Source: Tigriopus japonicus (taxonomy: Eukaryota > Arthropoda > Copepoda > Harpacticoida > Harpacticidae). From it: a DNA stretch of 64,000 bases. The position numbers and the translations under genes are program-made. Within the stretch, counting starts at the first letter, position 1; each line of letters opens with the position of its first letter. Below, one piece after another: positions 36,720-47,828 of this stretch. The notes beneath the pieces are model-generated. The model was not told where the DNA came from, made no database searches, and saw only the letters and a program-made list of their open reading frames with translations. The stretch lies in the NCBI GenBank assembly GCA_010645155.1, contig CM021322.1, positions 4,469,740-4,533,739 on the forward strand, written 5' to 3'.

Positions 36720-36921
36720 GTCTTTATTTATTTATTTATTTTTTGTTGCGGATTTTCTACTACCGCTACAAGGAATGCGATTCCCTGTAATCAAGGATTT
36801 CTCCCGACAGCTTCAATCCGACCCCCAACAGGATTCGAACCTATGCCGTCTGGGGAAGCACTTACACTCGGCACTTTTAAGAACGCGCTAGTACTACTGC
36901 GTGGCCACTCTGGCTTCCTTA
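36720..36921 (-). mobile_element. tRNA-derived SINE with a LINE-like tail
   Basis: On the minus strand it begins GGAAGCCAGAGTGGCCACGC (A-box-like), passes a long variable-arm-like stretch (TGCTTCCCCAGACGGC) and has a perfect B box, GGTTCGAATCC (plus strand GGATTCGAACC at 36830-36840). This suits a class II (Ser/Leu-type) tRNA ancestor. A short linker ending GAGAAATCC leads to a tail, TTACAGGGAATCGCATTCC then TTGTAGCGGT, that matches the 3' end of the LINE at 47.8 kb. It ends in an AAAT-type repeat. It is not a functional tRNA, since the stems no longer pair well. Confidence 0.75.
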
Positions 36922-38457
36922 TCCACACTTTACACCTTTACACCTTTACACTTTCAAAAACTATGATCTTACCTTTGAATGCCTTCCTGATAGAGTTTTT
37001 GGGGCTGCCATTGGCACTATGATATCACTTACTTTTCGCATCATCTAAAAACGCAAACTGGCTACCTTTATTATGATCTCTAAATTTTGAAAACAAAAGA
37101 AGTCTGATTGAGTTAGGTTTGAACTAAAAAGAGAATGTAGGAAAGTTTCCTATTGAAATATTCTCAATTTAGTTCAATCAAACATGTGATGTTAGTTAGC
37201 ATGGTCTTCAAATTTGTCATTTGAAGGGTTGAAAATAATTGACTGTTTTGAGATGCAATGTCTCTCGATATTGACCTGACATAAATTAATAAGACAGGTG
37301 CCAGTTATCAAGGGACCACTAAGGACAGGCTTCAAGTCTCTTGGGAATCTCTGTTCAATAAAAAATATGTAATTGTCTGAGAACTTTTTGACTTACCCTC
37401 GTATTTTTTGTTTTTTCCCTGCTCACACTCAGCGTTTGAAGCAATTTCTGTTATTTTACAATAATTATCTTAGTTATACTGGTCTAGTTATTTATGTGTC
37501 TTACCCTATTAGCTTATATAATCAGGGGCATATAAAAAATCTCATTAACTAAAAACTTATTTGCAGAAGGTTCTAGTACAGATTGGAAAAGAATGCGTAT
37601 TGAAATTTTATTGTTTGACAGAAGCCGCTTTTTTTTTTGTTTGAAGTTGTCGTGCTAATTTGCAGAAGTCTTTTTTGCACTATGCCAAAGCAATTTCAAT
37701 GGTAGTTGAGCTTGGTCCAACGACCAAAGGGGTCCCTAAAAAGTCGGTTGTATCATTCTGTGACTTCAATTAATATTTATTCGATTGATAAAACAAAACT
37801 CTTGTCACCAATCCATAAAATTGACACGTTTGTCGTGTGGATCCTCACTATCTTTTCAACCATTCAGCTCAAATTGATGCCACCCTTCTTTTTGTTATTG
37901 GCAGGTTTCAAGCCTTTGAACACGAGAATGACTTTTTACTTTTGCACTGGAGATCAAATCTTCAAAACTAAAAAGAATTTGCTGAATTATTTTCATTACC
38001 TATGAACGTGGGTTCTCGCCTCAGAAATGCGCAAATGAGGGCTGTAAACCAAGTTTTCAGAGACACCGTAGGGATTTCAAACCAACAATGACCATGGTTA
38101 GGTGTTCTTTAACTGTACACGTAGATAAAAAAAATTGCAATTTGAATCGAGATTCTTCCCATTCTCTCACTTTGTACTTGAAACCAGAGCTTTGGTGACG
38201 GACTGATGCCGTTCAGCCATCTGACTGTTTCGCTTCAGTGAAGGGATAAATTTAATGGTTAGAGAAGAACGCCACAACGAGGATTAAAAACGAGAGTGAG
38301 CAAACGACTTACTGCAAATGCCATTGGTTAGATCTTTGTATTCGGTTAATATCACATGTACGTAACGACACTTTGAAAATACTTTTTTCGGCCTCTGAGG
38401 CGGTGTGTGGAACATCTATCGGTAAAAAATACTATTGCAAGTCGTGCCTTGCGCTTC
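36922..38457. other. Intergenic region downstream of the zinc-finger gene
   Basis: A short ACACTTT/ACACCTTT direct repeat lies at about 36926-36955, next to the SINE. I see no coding exon. The 3' UTR of the zinc-finger gene should run into the right end, but I see no clear AATAAA. Confidence 0.45.
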
Positions 38458-40203
38458 CTAGTTTGACAATGAACCATCTTTGGTGTCAGCCGTAGTTTGG
38501 TCGTCTTTGGACCCATTAGTAATATTACGGGTGGGACTGGAATCGCCATCTTCGGTGATCTCGGTAATCATGCTCTCGATGTCGATGTTGTTCATATCGT
38601 TCTTCTTGAAGCCGGTGTTGATCACAGAGTCCTTGGCCTCCGTGACCACGAGATCATCTGCATTGCAGTCCTCCAAGTCTGGAGAGGGTTCTTTGGCATT
38701 GGAGAGGAGGTCCTGAGGATCTGTTTCGTTATGAGCTTTGGCCAAATGTCTTCGAAGGTCTATGGCATGGGTGCATTTGTAGAGACAGTGTCGACAGGAT
38801 TTGTCCTTGGTCCGGAGATGAACACCCTTGATATGATCAATCACATAGCGCTTGCTCGTGGCCTTATAAGGACAGATCTTGCAGGCGAAATCTTTATTCG
38901 TCACATGAATACTGTGGACGTGATTGCGAATGGTTGAGCGGTAAGAGGCTTGGAAATCACAGTGCTGACAAGAGTATTCCTTGATTTTCAAGTGCACTCC
39001 CTTGATGTGGTGAACCACGGTCATCTTATGGGAAGCCTTGTAATCACAGACATTGCAACTGAAGTCTCGAATTTTGTGGTGAATGGCCTTTTCATGGTCT
39101 TTCACGTTGTTACTGTGAACTGAGCTGTACTCGCACACTTTACACTGATAAAGTTTGGCCTTTTTTGAGTGTGAACCTCGTTTGTGGTCCTCGAGTTGGG
39201 CGTCATTGGCTGCCAAAAAATCACATTCATCACAGGGCAGCTCTCCTTCAAGATCTTCAGTATCTTCAGTATCATCTGAAGCTTTCAATTCAATCACAGA
39301 CAAGTTTTGAGCCTCATCAGCCGAGCAATCTTCCACGTGGGTCTGACTGACATTACAATCAACGTGCCCCATTTTCGAGTCCATAAAGTCGCAACCACTG
39401 CACTCCAATTTGGTTTGAGGTTGCCCTTTGGCAGCCTTTTTGGGGATGGACATCTTTCGTTTACGTGTAAGAGCCTTCTCCACTTCGCGGGGTCCCATGG
39501 GACCAAGAGCAGCTGATAGAATAGAGTTATCGGTGTCGGCGGATTTGGCTTCTTCTTCCATAGAAAACTCGTTCACTGAAGTTTGCTTGGAGTCTTCGCC
39601 AGACTCGATTGAGATTTCCGGTTCCCAAGGGTTGGTGGGAGATCCCTGATCGTTCTCACTGCCGGGATTCGAGGGATTGCTCTTGGCAGCCTCTTGTTGG
39701 TCCTTCAAAATCTTGAGGGTCTGAAGTATCTTCAATTGCTGTATGAGCATTGCTTGAGGGAGTATTCCTATTTGGGGGAACGCGTTTGTAGGGGTGGATG
39801 GAGCAGGGTCGACCGGTGAAGAGGTTGGGGGATCTTCATCTTTTCCCGGTGTCATGTCCTTTCCCGGATGTTGTTTCCTCATATGGACCACAAAATTGTC
39901 CTTCCGTCCGGTTCGGTAGGGACAATGGGGACAAATGAGGTTCTTCTCCCCATGGACATTCTTGAAATGCCGGTTCTTTTTGTTCACTGTCTCAAAGAGC
40001 TTCCCACATTCGGGACAGGGGAACCCATCGGGAGTGGATTCGAGGAATGTGTTCCGATAGAGTGGGTGCATTGAGGCCATGTGAAGCTTGAGGATGGCTT
40101 GTGTGGGTGCGGAATAGTTATCACATTTGGGACAGTTGAAGCTTTTTGAGGATGAGGCGGGAACACTGTTTTGATGAGCGATGAATTGGTCGAGGTTGTC
40201 CAT
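38458..40203 (-). CDS. C2H2 zinc-finger protein with nine fingers
   Basis: An uninterrupted 581-residue frame starting CCAATGG. Three fingers lie near the N-terminus (residues about 22-46, 61-84 and 89-112) and six in tandem near the C-terminus (about 322-345, 352-375, 381-404, 410-433, 439-462 and 468-491). A cysteine-rich stretch at 267-293 resembles a broken finger. Between the clusters are a Leu/Gln-rich segment (150-170) and a basic stretch (KALTRKRKMSIPKKAAKG, 243-260) that could be a nuclear signal. The C-terminal fingers are separated by seven-residue linkers, mostly ending in aromatic residues, rather than TGEKP. The C-terminal 90 residues are acidic. It is probably a DNA-binding nuclear regulator. 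I cannot assign an orthologue or target. Confidence 0.85.
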   Translation of the reverse strand: MDNLDQFIAHQNSVPASSSKSFNCPKCDNYSAPTQAILKLHMASMHPLYRNTFLESTPDGFPCPECGKLFETVNKKNRHFKNVHGEKNLICPHCPYRTGRKDNFVVHMRKQHPGKDMTPGKDEDPPTSSPVDPAPSTPTNAFPQIGILPQAMLIQQLKILQTLKILKDQQEAAKSNPSNPGSENDQGSPTNPWEPEISIESGEDSKQTSVNEFSMEEEAKSADTDNSILSAALGPMGPREVEKALTRKRKMSIPKKAAKGQPQTKLECSGCDFMDSKMGHVDCNVSQTHVEDCSADEAQNLSVIELKASDDTEDTEDLEGELPCDECDFLAANDAQLEDHKRGSHSKKAKLYQCKVCEYSSVHSNNVKDHEKAIHHKIRDFSCNVCDYKASHKMTVVHHIKGVHLKIKEYSCQHCDFQASYRSTIRNHVHSIHVTNKDFACKICPYKATSKRYVIDHIKGVHLRTKDKSCRHCLYKCTHAIDLRRHLAKAHNETDPQDLLSNAKEPSPDLEDCNADDLVVTEAKDSVINTGFKKNDMNNIDIESMITEITEDGDSSPTRNITNGSKDDQTTADTKDGSLSN

Positions 40204-41315
40204 TGGGGTGTGAGTCTGGCGATGAAGTGAGTGGCGGTTTCAGGACAAGTAAGGATGCTAATCCTTACTTCGCCGTTTGCTCTCCTCCTCTTCTTACCTT
40301 CCCGAGTCAATCCTTTTCCTTGGTTAAGAAGAATACTTCAGATTAACAGGTATAATTTGGCGATGGAGGACAACAGGTGTTCTCGCCTCCTCCTCCGTTC
40401 GTTCGTCAATCCTCTACCATTTTCAAGAGAAATCTGCTATTTCTCAAGTCCAAATCTCTCGGCACTCGGCTTCTCACCTCGCCTTTTCTCCCTCTCTTAC
40501 CTTCTCTCTCTTTCCCCCTGTCGTGATGAAACCTTGATCAGGCCCGATCCCCTTGGCCAGACCACCAGACTGTCCATCATCCATCCCCCTCCTCCTCCTC
40601 CTCCTTCTTCATCCTCCTCATTGTAGTACTCGTTGGTTGTATTTCGCCACTCTTCCGCCCTTCAGCCAGACTACTCGATCAACGGGAACAACCATGTAAG
40701 AGTACAACAGTACATACGCAGAAGAGCACCCAGAGCACCAAAGACGAGCAGAAGAAGGAGGAGGAGGAGGGGGATCTTTGCGACTCCCCCCTTCATTCCC
40801 GATGATACCGTTACAGTACACAGGCCTTCTTTCCCTCTGCCTCCTCCTCCATCTCCTCCACTTTACCCCAGCCTTCTAAAATTCTCTCCTTCGTCTTCTC
40901 CCTCCATCCATTTAAGTGAGTGTGTCCGTCGTGTCTCTTTGGCAAAGATAAGTTGGTTTGAAAACCAGGCCAAGCATTTCAGGCCCTGCCATCAGACTAC
41001 TCGAGACAAGTTGAAGGGAGTCGTGGAGACGAAGGGGGAAAGAAACGATCGTACCCGATGGCGATCAGTGCATGCTCAGTACGATCAGTCAGTGGGTGGG
41101 AAACATGTGTGCTGAAGAGTTGTCACATTCAGGGTGTGAGGGTGATCTTTCGCTCCCTCGTTTTGCCATGGATATTATGAGCTGCTGAGACTGTCAATGC
41201 CAAAGCCAAAGTCAGACCATCCACCGGAAAGAAACATGACATCAGTGAAAAAAATGGCATAATAATACTTTTGGTTTTAAGGCACATGGCACTTATATTT
41301 GTGGTTAGTAGGTGA
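40204..41315. other. Promoter and 5' UTR region of the zinc-finger gene
   Basis: Unusually pyrimidine-rich for this window, with CCTCCTCCTCCT runs at about 40585-40620 and 40835-40860 and GGAGGAGGAGG near 40755. A perfect hairpin with 10-bp arms sits just 5' of the start codon (40247-40270). Open frames across this DNA are compositional. The 3' UTR of the PhyH gene must also end here. Confidence 0.5.
40247..40270. repeat. Perfect 10-bp hairpin near the start of the zinc-finger gene
   Basis: AAGTAAGGAT, loop GCTA, ATCCTTACTT. It lies about 45-67 bp upstream of the ATG at 40203 and would be in the 5' UTR if that is transcribed. Confidence 0.75.
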
Positions 41316-44300
41316 TTAGGACTTGAGGTTCTTAATCTTATGACTAGCATCCTCAGCGGGATCCATGAAGCCTTTATCCTCTGTTGAGGTGAACAAATCG
41401 CATTCCAGCAAAGCCGAATTAGGCAACATCTTTAAGGGATGGTACTGAGGATGGTGATGCTCTTGCAGAGGGTTGTTCTTCCGCTTGTTCACACTCGTGA
41501 TTATGACATACCGCCTCATGTCGCTGTTGTTCTGTGAACTGAAAAGGGACCAAATTGGCTACATGAATAATAAAAAAAGGTACAAGGGTCATGCCAACTA
41601 TAACTTTTCCTAATCACCCATCAATTCCTATTTATCAACGGGTAAATTGTAAAAGGAGAGCACAAATTCTGTCTAATATTGAAAAGAACCTTCTCTTTCT
41701 TTCATCTTCCTCTGTTGATTTGAGTTCCCAAACCCAATTGGGTGTAGAGGGCATCAAAATGAAAAGCTTAAATATACTACTTTTTGGTAGTTAAAGGAAG
41801 TACAAAAATGGATTTTTTTTGTGGTTTGCCCCTCGTGAATTGCCTCCAGAGGTACCTGGTATGCAGAAGATTGCAATGGAAGAAGAGAACATCTCCTGGG
41901 TCCAATTCCACATGGACCAACTCGAAAAGGGTTTTGGCCATTTCAACCCGGTTCAAATCGGCCCCAGCTTGTTCCCCGGTCAAAGCATGTCCAATACGAC
42001 CCATTTTATGGCTCCCTTTGAGCACTTGAAGACATCCATTTTCCTTAACACATCTGTGAATATCCCGTAAAGATACGTTTTTAGACGAATTTGGACGGGA
42101 TGTTCAGCAAGAAAAGCGGCATTCATTCCAAAAGCCATAGCAATCAAGTACAGAACACACGGGGTCCTTGACAACTATTACTCTTGGTAGACTTTGCAGT
42201 TTGTGCGTCTTGCTGAAGCAATTGGACTCAGAACTTTTCGTTCCTCTCCAATTATCTCTTCAAAATGCAGCTCGGTTATCACCTAGCTGGTTCTTTTTCA
42301 TCTTAGAAAACTTTCTGTGTGCAATGCCCAACTGACGGGTGAACCTATTTTCAAAAGCAAACATTACAATTTGGCAATCAGTTGACGTGCTCCCACTTTG
42401 AACAACACCAAAGAGCGGCAGGCATGTCGAAATTTGTGTCAAAATGGGTGCAATTCTTGACAGTTTTCTTGTTGGGATTCTGAAAAGTGCTCTTATCAGA
42501 ATGAAGTAATGTTTTTTTAATATCTATTGAAGGAAATCAGATCACACTTGTGACTTTTTTTATGTTCATAGACACAATTAATTTTCAAGTCTCGTCCAAA
42601 TTGCTGCACGGACATATTAAATTGAAATGAAAAGTAAAACGTTAAAACCAAAAAAAAATGTTTTTTTTTATTTTCTCTCGATTTCATTGCCTAAATAAGT
42701 ATTTTATATTGAAAAAATGGTCTTGATTTAGGGATGAAATATTTAGAATCTGATTTCAACTTTCTAGGTCGAAAATATTTGGACTTTTGCCATTTTTTGA
42801 TGTTCCTACACACAATTAATTTATATTGAAATGAAAAGTTAAACATTGAAAACAATGTTTTCTGCAAAAAAATTTGGAACAAAGTCCGATAAAATTAGAT
42901 TTTTCAATTTGGTATTGATTTTAAGCCCTCAACATTTAACTTTGTATTCTTCATTTTCTCTCGATTTTATGCCCAAAATATTTCAGATCGAAAAAATGGT
43001 CACACTTTAGGGATAAAATATTTGGCTTGTATGTGTCACTTGATTTTTTTTGTCGTTTCCAAGGTCAGATCTAAGTTTGGAAAAAGTATTTTATGTGGAT
43101 AAAGCCAGGAACCACTGTACTTCAGAACGGATTTCAAAATACACACTAGGTCCGATCACTGTACTAAAATGTGAGGTTTTTGCAACAAATATAATGTTCC
43201 GTTGAATTTCCATTGTACTAATCGGACCTAGTGTGTATTTTGAAAGTAATCGTGGCTTGAGCCATCCTTGACAAAGCATAATTTAAAGGAAGTGAACTTC
43301 TGTGGAATAAAGAAAGCACCATAAAGTACTCTTCCTTCAAAAGTACAACCTTTTGATTTCTCGCCTGTTTCATAACTCAAAACCCGTTCCTCTATCGTCT
43401 TCACTCTTGTTGAGGTTCAGAGCATTTGCAAAATGATGTCGGGATAAGAAAGACCGACTTACTTGTCAATGGGAATGAAAATGGAACCCATCTCCGGTAA
43501 CATGCAGCCATTGTTATACCAGTATCCGTAATCTTGGTGCCACACAAAGGCCCCACCAGTTCTAGCTTCCTTCATCATTAGCTAGAAGAAGAACCAAACT
43601 TCATCAACTTACGTGGAACAAACCTCTTCCTTTCTGGAGCCTCACCTTGGAATGGTAGTGATATATTTCATCTCCTCCCAAGAGTTGTTGCATTGTTCCA
43701 GCCACTTTTTGGATTCTAATAGAGATCCGAGATATTTAGGAATTAACCTAGTTTTTAGATTGTTCAATCCATACCTGGCCAATACTCCGGTCACATCGTT
43801 TCCCGCTCGATTCCATAAACAAAGACGACTAGTTCGTCCGTTAGCATCCGCTCTTCCAAAAGCATTGGCCTTGATGTCCTCGCTTTGCTCCACACAATCT
43901 TTCACCTTGGTTATCTCATCTTCCGTAATCAAGCCACGAACAATTATATACCTGTTAATGAAAAAATGTACGAGCAGGGTTCAAACAAGAAAGTTAGTGT
44001 GCTTGGAATAATGTTATAATAAAGCACCTTGACCTAAGGTAAACAAATAACCCAAGAAATCTGTTAACGCTTCGAAATTGGACATTATGTAAATATGAGA
44101 TTATTTTATGTTGTTTGGGAATAGTTTGCTAAATACAAATCAAGGTTTGATCCAGAAAAACTAATTTTAGGTGAGCTTACACGATTTGACAAGTCAAGGA
44201 TCGCAGAAGACCTAGATGCCTCCTCAGCTGTTGGTAAAAACCGTTTTTCGAAATCTGGACCAGTCAGAGAAAAACCTAATCAAACTAGTAGACCAATTGG

Positions 44301-47300
44301 TAAATCAAAGCTCACATGTTCAAATTCAACTAGATCGACTAAACTTTGTGGCAGTTAGAGTAATTTGAAGCATGGAGCAATGATCACTTTTCCGACCAAA
44401 CAAGTTCACCTACCGGGTGATTCAATACCCAAAGAATTTTGAAAATCTCTTTCAGACTTTGAAGAGCAAAACATGGGTCATTGGGAAGTTGGATAGTTAC
44501 TGGACACTTCCAAAGCTGGATTTTTTTGACATGACTCTTGATTCTGCCAACAAATGAGCTAACCAGATTCTTCCACCAGTCACTTGGTTGGTTCATCAAG
44601 CCGCACTTTCTCGCCCAACTCTGATATTCATCCAATTGAATCTATTGGGTACTCATTTAATCACTGGTTCGCTTAAACAGCTCGTTCAAAAATGTGTAGA
44701 ATTTAATTTTCATTAGTTCCTACATCATTTGATGGTATGGTTCTAACTCTCAACAAAAATCATTCACATGTTCTCAATTGGATGTTTTCTTACTTTGCCT
44801 AGCCCTCTAGCTTTATCCACCTTTCTCTCTTTGATTACCAAAGATTTGATTCACTCGATTCCCCGCCCCAAGGTGCTCGCGCTAAACACCCAAAAAGAGG
44901 GAGGTCAGTTATTGACTCCATTCTCCTGATACAAATTTTGAACTGTTGCTGAATTTCAGCAAACAACATCCTTAAATGCGAGTCTTATCAACCTTATCAA
45001 AACAAAATCATTTACTTGAATGGAATTCGATTTATAAAATATATCCACAACTGAGCACATGAGCGAATGCTTTTCCATGGATAAGCCCTTAACCTAAAAC
45101 CGCAGAATGGCCACATTGAAAAAGTGGCAAAAATGACGGATTACCTTCTATTTCAAATTGCATTGAAATTTTAGAAACATTGACCTCCCGGAAAAAACAT
45201 TGAGAGAAAAATGAATTCAGCTGAATTGGTAGCCGACTGTCCAAGTTTTGTTATGGAGCCTCTCGTAGGTCTCTGGTGAAATCAGCTACAAAGGACTACG
45301 TCAAGAGAAACAGATCTACTGAATGACAGAAATATCTTACTGATTAGTGCTTTCAGAAGGTTAGGTATCTGAAGGTATCTGATCATATTCCTGAAAATTG
45401 AAATTTAAGTGAACAAGACATGAAAAATACGTTAATGTGCTCCTCTCTCCTTTCTTGAGCTCTTTCATTGTTTAATTTTTTTGCCCTTGGTCTTCGTCGG
45501 GAATGTGTAGGGCCTGATCTTCTAACATAGGGGTCGGCAACCGTTTTTGTGTCAAGGCCCACCATCTTTGGTTTGGCGAAGTAAGTCCACAATACAGACG
45601 ATGGCAGGTTTATGGGCCCACAAATTAACGATCAAAGACCTTTGGACCCACAAGTACAGTACAGTGGATTTCACTTGGGCCTTATTTATTTCGGACTTTC
45701 CTTATTGCTCGTGGGCCCACCAACGATTACCCTTGGGCCCACACGTGGGCCGTGGCCCACCGGTTGCCGACCCCTGCTCTAACTTTTAAAGCAACGTTAG
45801 ATATTTTTTCAAATACGTTTCCTGATCAACCCACCGTACAAAGGTTGTCCAGATGATTGTAAGTAAAAATGTCACAAACATAACGGTCGCAAGCAAAAGG
45901 GTCACAGAAAAAAGATCGCGAGAAAAAAGGTCACAATAAAAAGGTAACATGGTAAAACGGTCACAATAAAAAGGTAACACGGTAAAACGGCCACGGTAAA
46001 AGGTCAGTTTCCCATGGGCGTGATTGTGTTCCAGCCGGAAAATCTTAGAAGCCCATCTTCACAAGCAGATCTTTTAAAAAGAGTAAAATTTTGTCTCAGG
46101 GGGTAAGAGAACACTCTTCTTTGGATCCAGGGCGGGTTGGGACCATTGTTTAAAAATTGAATAATGTTGGGAATTCCTCCGTGTTGATCATACAAATAAG
46201 ATTGGGAATGGTTGTGTTCCATGTCAATCTTGGGGTCCCATGGTACAGTTTTCAAAATGGCACAAATTGGGGTCCTTGGGGTCCCCCTTGGTTATCCCTG
46301 GACCTTTGCAGGTCTGTGACCGTTTTACCGTGGCCTTTTTACCATGTGCCCTTTTTACCATGTGCTCTTTTTACCGTGACCTTTTTACCACGTGCCCTTT
46401 TTACCGTGACCTTTTGGGTATGACCGTTTTATTGTGACCTATTTAACGTTATCATTTAACCTTGTGACCTAGTTAACGCGCACCGCCCAAAATCGGCCAA
46501 CAGCAACTCGTTTAATAGACCAAATTTCGTACAAATGTCAATTGCATAAATTATATCTATGATTGGATTGTTTACAGGGAATTCCATTCCTTGTAGCAGA
46601 AGTAAATAAATCTGCAACCAACCAAAAAATGCCTGTTCTGCTTCTACGTAATTTACCTAATACAATATAGATGTGGTCCTGATCCACGGGTCTACTTTAC
46701 CAAAATTGTCCAATAGAGATTTGGTCCTGATCCAACGGGTCTACTTTCCCAAAATTGATAGTTCATAATTTGTCATCGATTGTTCTTGAAACTTGTGGAT
46801 AAGTTCAAAATAGCCAAAAAGTGTTTGAAATAATCACCCAAAAAATGGCGTTTATTTTTGCACTTTTGCTCGCCGTAAACATCTTTGGGTGCCACTTTTC
46901 CCTTAAGTCGATGCTAAGCCGGTAAAGCTTACTTACGCGTAGGAAACTGGAGTAAAATTCCATTAAAAGTACAAAGTAGCTCGTTTTCACCTTTTCAAGG
47001 CAGTGAAAGCTTACAATTTATAAGTGAGATGATGTCATCCCAAAAGGGTTGGGAAAACATTGAGACTAACTTGAAGTTGATCATGTTTGCTAATATGTGA
47101 ATTATTTACAATGTGACTCAAGGTAATTCCAACACTAAAAATGTTTAGTACCTCCTAGGTACTTCTTAATTTCCGTTTTTTCTTAAATTAAACTAGTAAC
47201 TATAACAATTACAAGCGTGTTGGTCCGTAGAACAGAATTTACGGGAAAAATCAGAACGCACATCCCAAGTACATATTTTCAAATTTTCTCATAATACCGT

Positions 47301-47445
47301 ATCCAGGCATCAAATATAAACAAATACTTTTATATTATCAGTAATGCAATGCTCACCCGTTCTCATTAAAGGCGTTTTGAACACTTGTGGAAACGTAGAA
47401 ATCTCCTGTGTCGGATAGATTGAACTCAGATCTCTTTTGAGACAT
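41316..47445 (-). CDS. PhyH-family Fe(II)/2-oxoglutarate dioxygenase, 291 aa
   Basis: Exons are 47445-47357, 43951-43775, 43715-43646, 43581-43463, 42053-41856 and 41538-41316. Every junction is GT-AG and keeps frame through split codons, and the product is 291 aa. The double-stranded beta-helix metal site is visible: HQD at residues 127-129 ([13 protein letters not shown]) and the distal His in FFHCNLLH (residue 216; 211 is the alternative). R227 is placed to bind 2-oxoglutarate. [20 protein letters not shown] and the C-terminal [10 protein letters not shown] are typical of invertebrate PhyH proteins often annotated as L-proline hydroxylase-like or PHYHD1-like. The substrate cannot be read from sequence. 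No signal peptide or peroxisomal PTS1 (ends LKS) is evident. The 3.4 kb first intron is full of transposon remains. Confidence 0.9.
42054..43462 (-). other. Intron 4 of the PhyH gene
   Basis: Very AT-rich. It holds the hairpin element at 43132-43245. Direct similarity between about 42640-42880 and 42900-43090 (shared AAATATTT, ATTTTCTCTCGATTT and GGGAT-AAATATTT blocks) suggests an old local duplication. I see no exon. Confidence 0.55.
43132..43245. repeat. 114-bp hairpin with perfect 25-bp inverted arms
   Basis: The left arm 43132-43156 begins TTTCAAAATACACACT and ends GGTCCGAT. The right arm 43221-43245 is its exact reverse complement. The 64-bp spacer has further weak pairing. Perfect arms in very AT-rich, otherwise decayed DNA suggest a young small MITE, but I see no clear target duplication. 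Confidence 0.75.
45528..45776. mobile_element. 249-bp hAT-like MITE, copy 1
   Basis: The ends are TAGGGGTCGGCAACCG and, reverse complemented, CAGGGGTCGGCAACCGG. The flanks TTCTAACA (45520-45527) and CTCTAACT (45777-45784) agree at six of eight positions, a decayed 8-bp duplication. The interior repeats GGGCCCAC and its variants. It is non-coding. A second copy of the same length lies inverted at 59522-59770. Confidence 0.8.
45868..46450. mobile_element. Fold-back-like element with tandem-repeat arms
   Basis: The left arm (about 45868-46003) is a degenerate array of units near 15-16 bp such as GGTCACAATAAAAA and GGTAAAACGG. The right arm (about 46312-46450) is the same array in reverse complement, with CCGTTTTACCGTGGCC and TTTTTACCATGTGCCC units. 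The central 300 bp are unique. Tandem-repeat inverted arms are the hallmark of Foldback-type elements. I cannot fix the outer ends or a target duplication. Confidence 0.65.
46566..46610 (+). repeat. LINE/SINE 3' tail relic
   Basis: TTTACAGGGAATTCCATTCC then TTGTAGCAGAAGTAAATAA and AATCTGCAAC match the shared tail of the SINE at 36.7 kb and the LINE at 47.8 kb. No body is recognised upstream. Confidence 0.6.
46665..46757. repeat. Two-copy tandem repeat, about 45 bp
   Basis: The blocks GGTCCTGATCC, ACGGGTCTACTTT and CCAAAATTG recur in the same order in 46665-46708 and 46711-46757, with small differences. Confidence 0.8.
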
Positions 47446-47828
47446 GTTGATCTGACATCTGATCCTTGGCAAGTGAAGAGTTTGTTCAGTTCAACATGTT
47501 GAACAAGTTTTTCACGCGCAGAGTTTATTTGAACTTTAACATGTTAGGTTAAAGATTCTTCCCAAAAGAACAGAGCTTCTTGGACTGTCCCAAAGCTTGA
47601 ACTGCTTTGTGCAAAAAATTTGATCTCAAATGAGATTTATGAGGCAAAATAATGGATCAAGGAAAGATTTTGTGAAACATAAGATATTGATCACCATGTT
47701 TACGGTGAGGGATTACAGGGAGGGATTACAGGGAGATTCATCCCAGATGAATAAATTTACATTAAAAAATTGCCAAGGAATTGTAAGCAGCATCTATAGT
47801 AACTTGGAATTAAATCAAATTAGTATAA
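47446..47828. other. Upstream region of the PhyH gene
   Basis: The putative promoter of the PhyH gene (start at 47445, minus strand). A short direct repeat, AGGGATTACAGGGAG, occurs twice at about 47708-47732. There is no clear core promoter motif. Confidence 0.4.

Larger units (their letters stand above)
43952..47356 (-). other. First intron of the PhyH gene
   Basis: A 3.4 kb intron between the exon ending FNENG and the exon starting YIIVRG. It contains a 249-bp MITE (45528-45776), a fold-back element (45868-46450), a LINE/SINE tail (46566-46610) and a two-copy tandem repeat (46665-46757). A frame at 44384-44635 has no splice context and no family motif. Confidence 0.7.

Noticed and set aside
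38480..39649. Plus-strand frames opposite the zinc-finger gene
   Set aside because: Antisense shadows. The minus strand has unambiguous C2H2 fingers.
44384..44635. 83-residue minus-strand frame in the PhyH first intron
   Set aside because: It is not needed for the in-frame PhyH exon chain, has no matching splice sites and shows no family signature.
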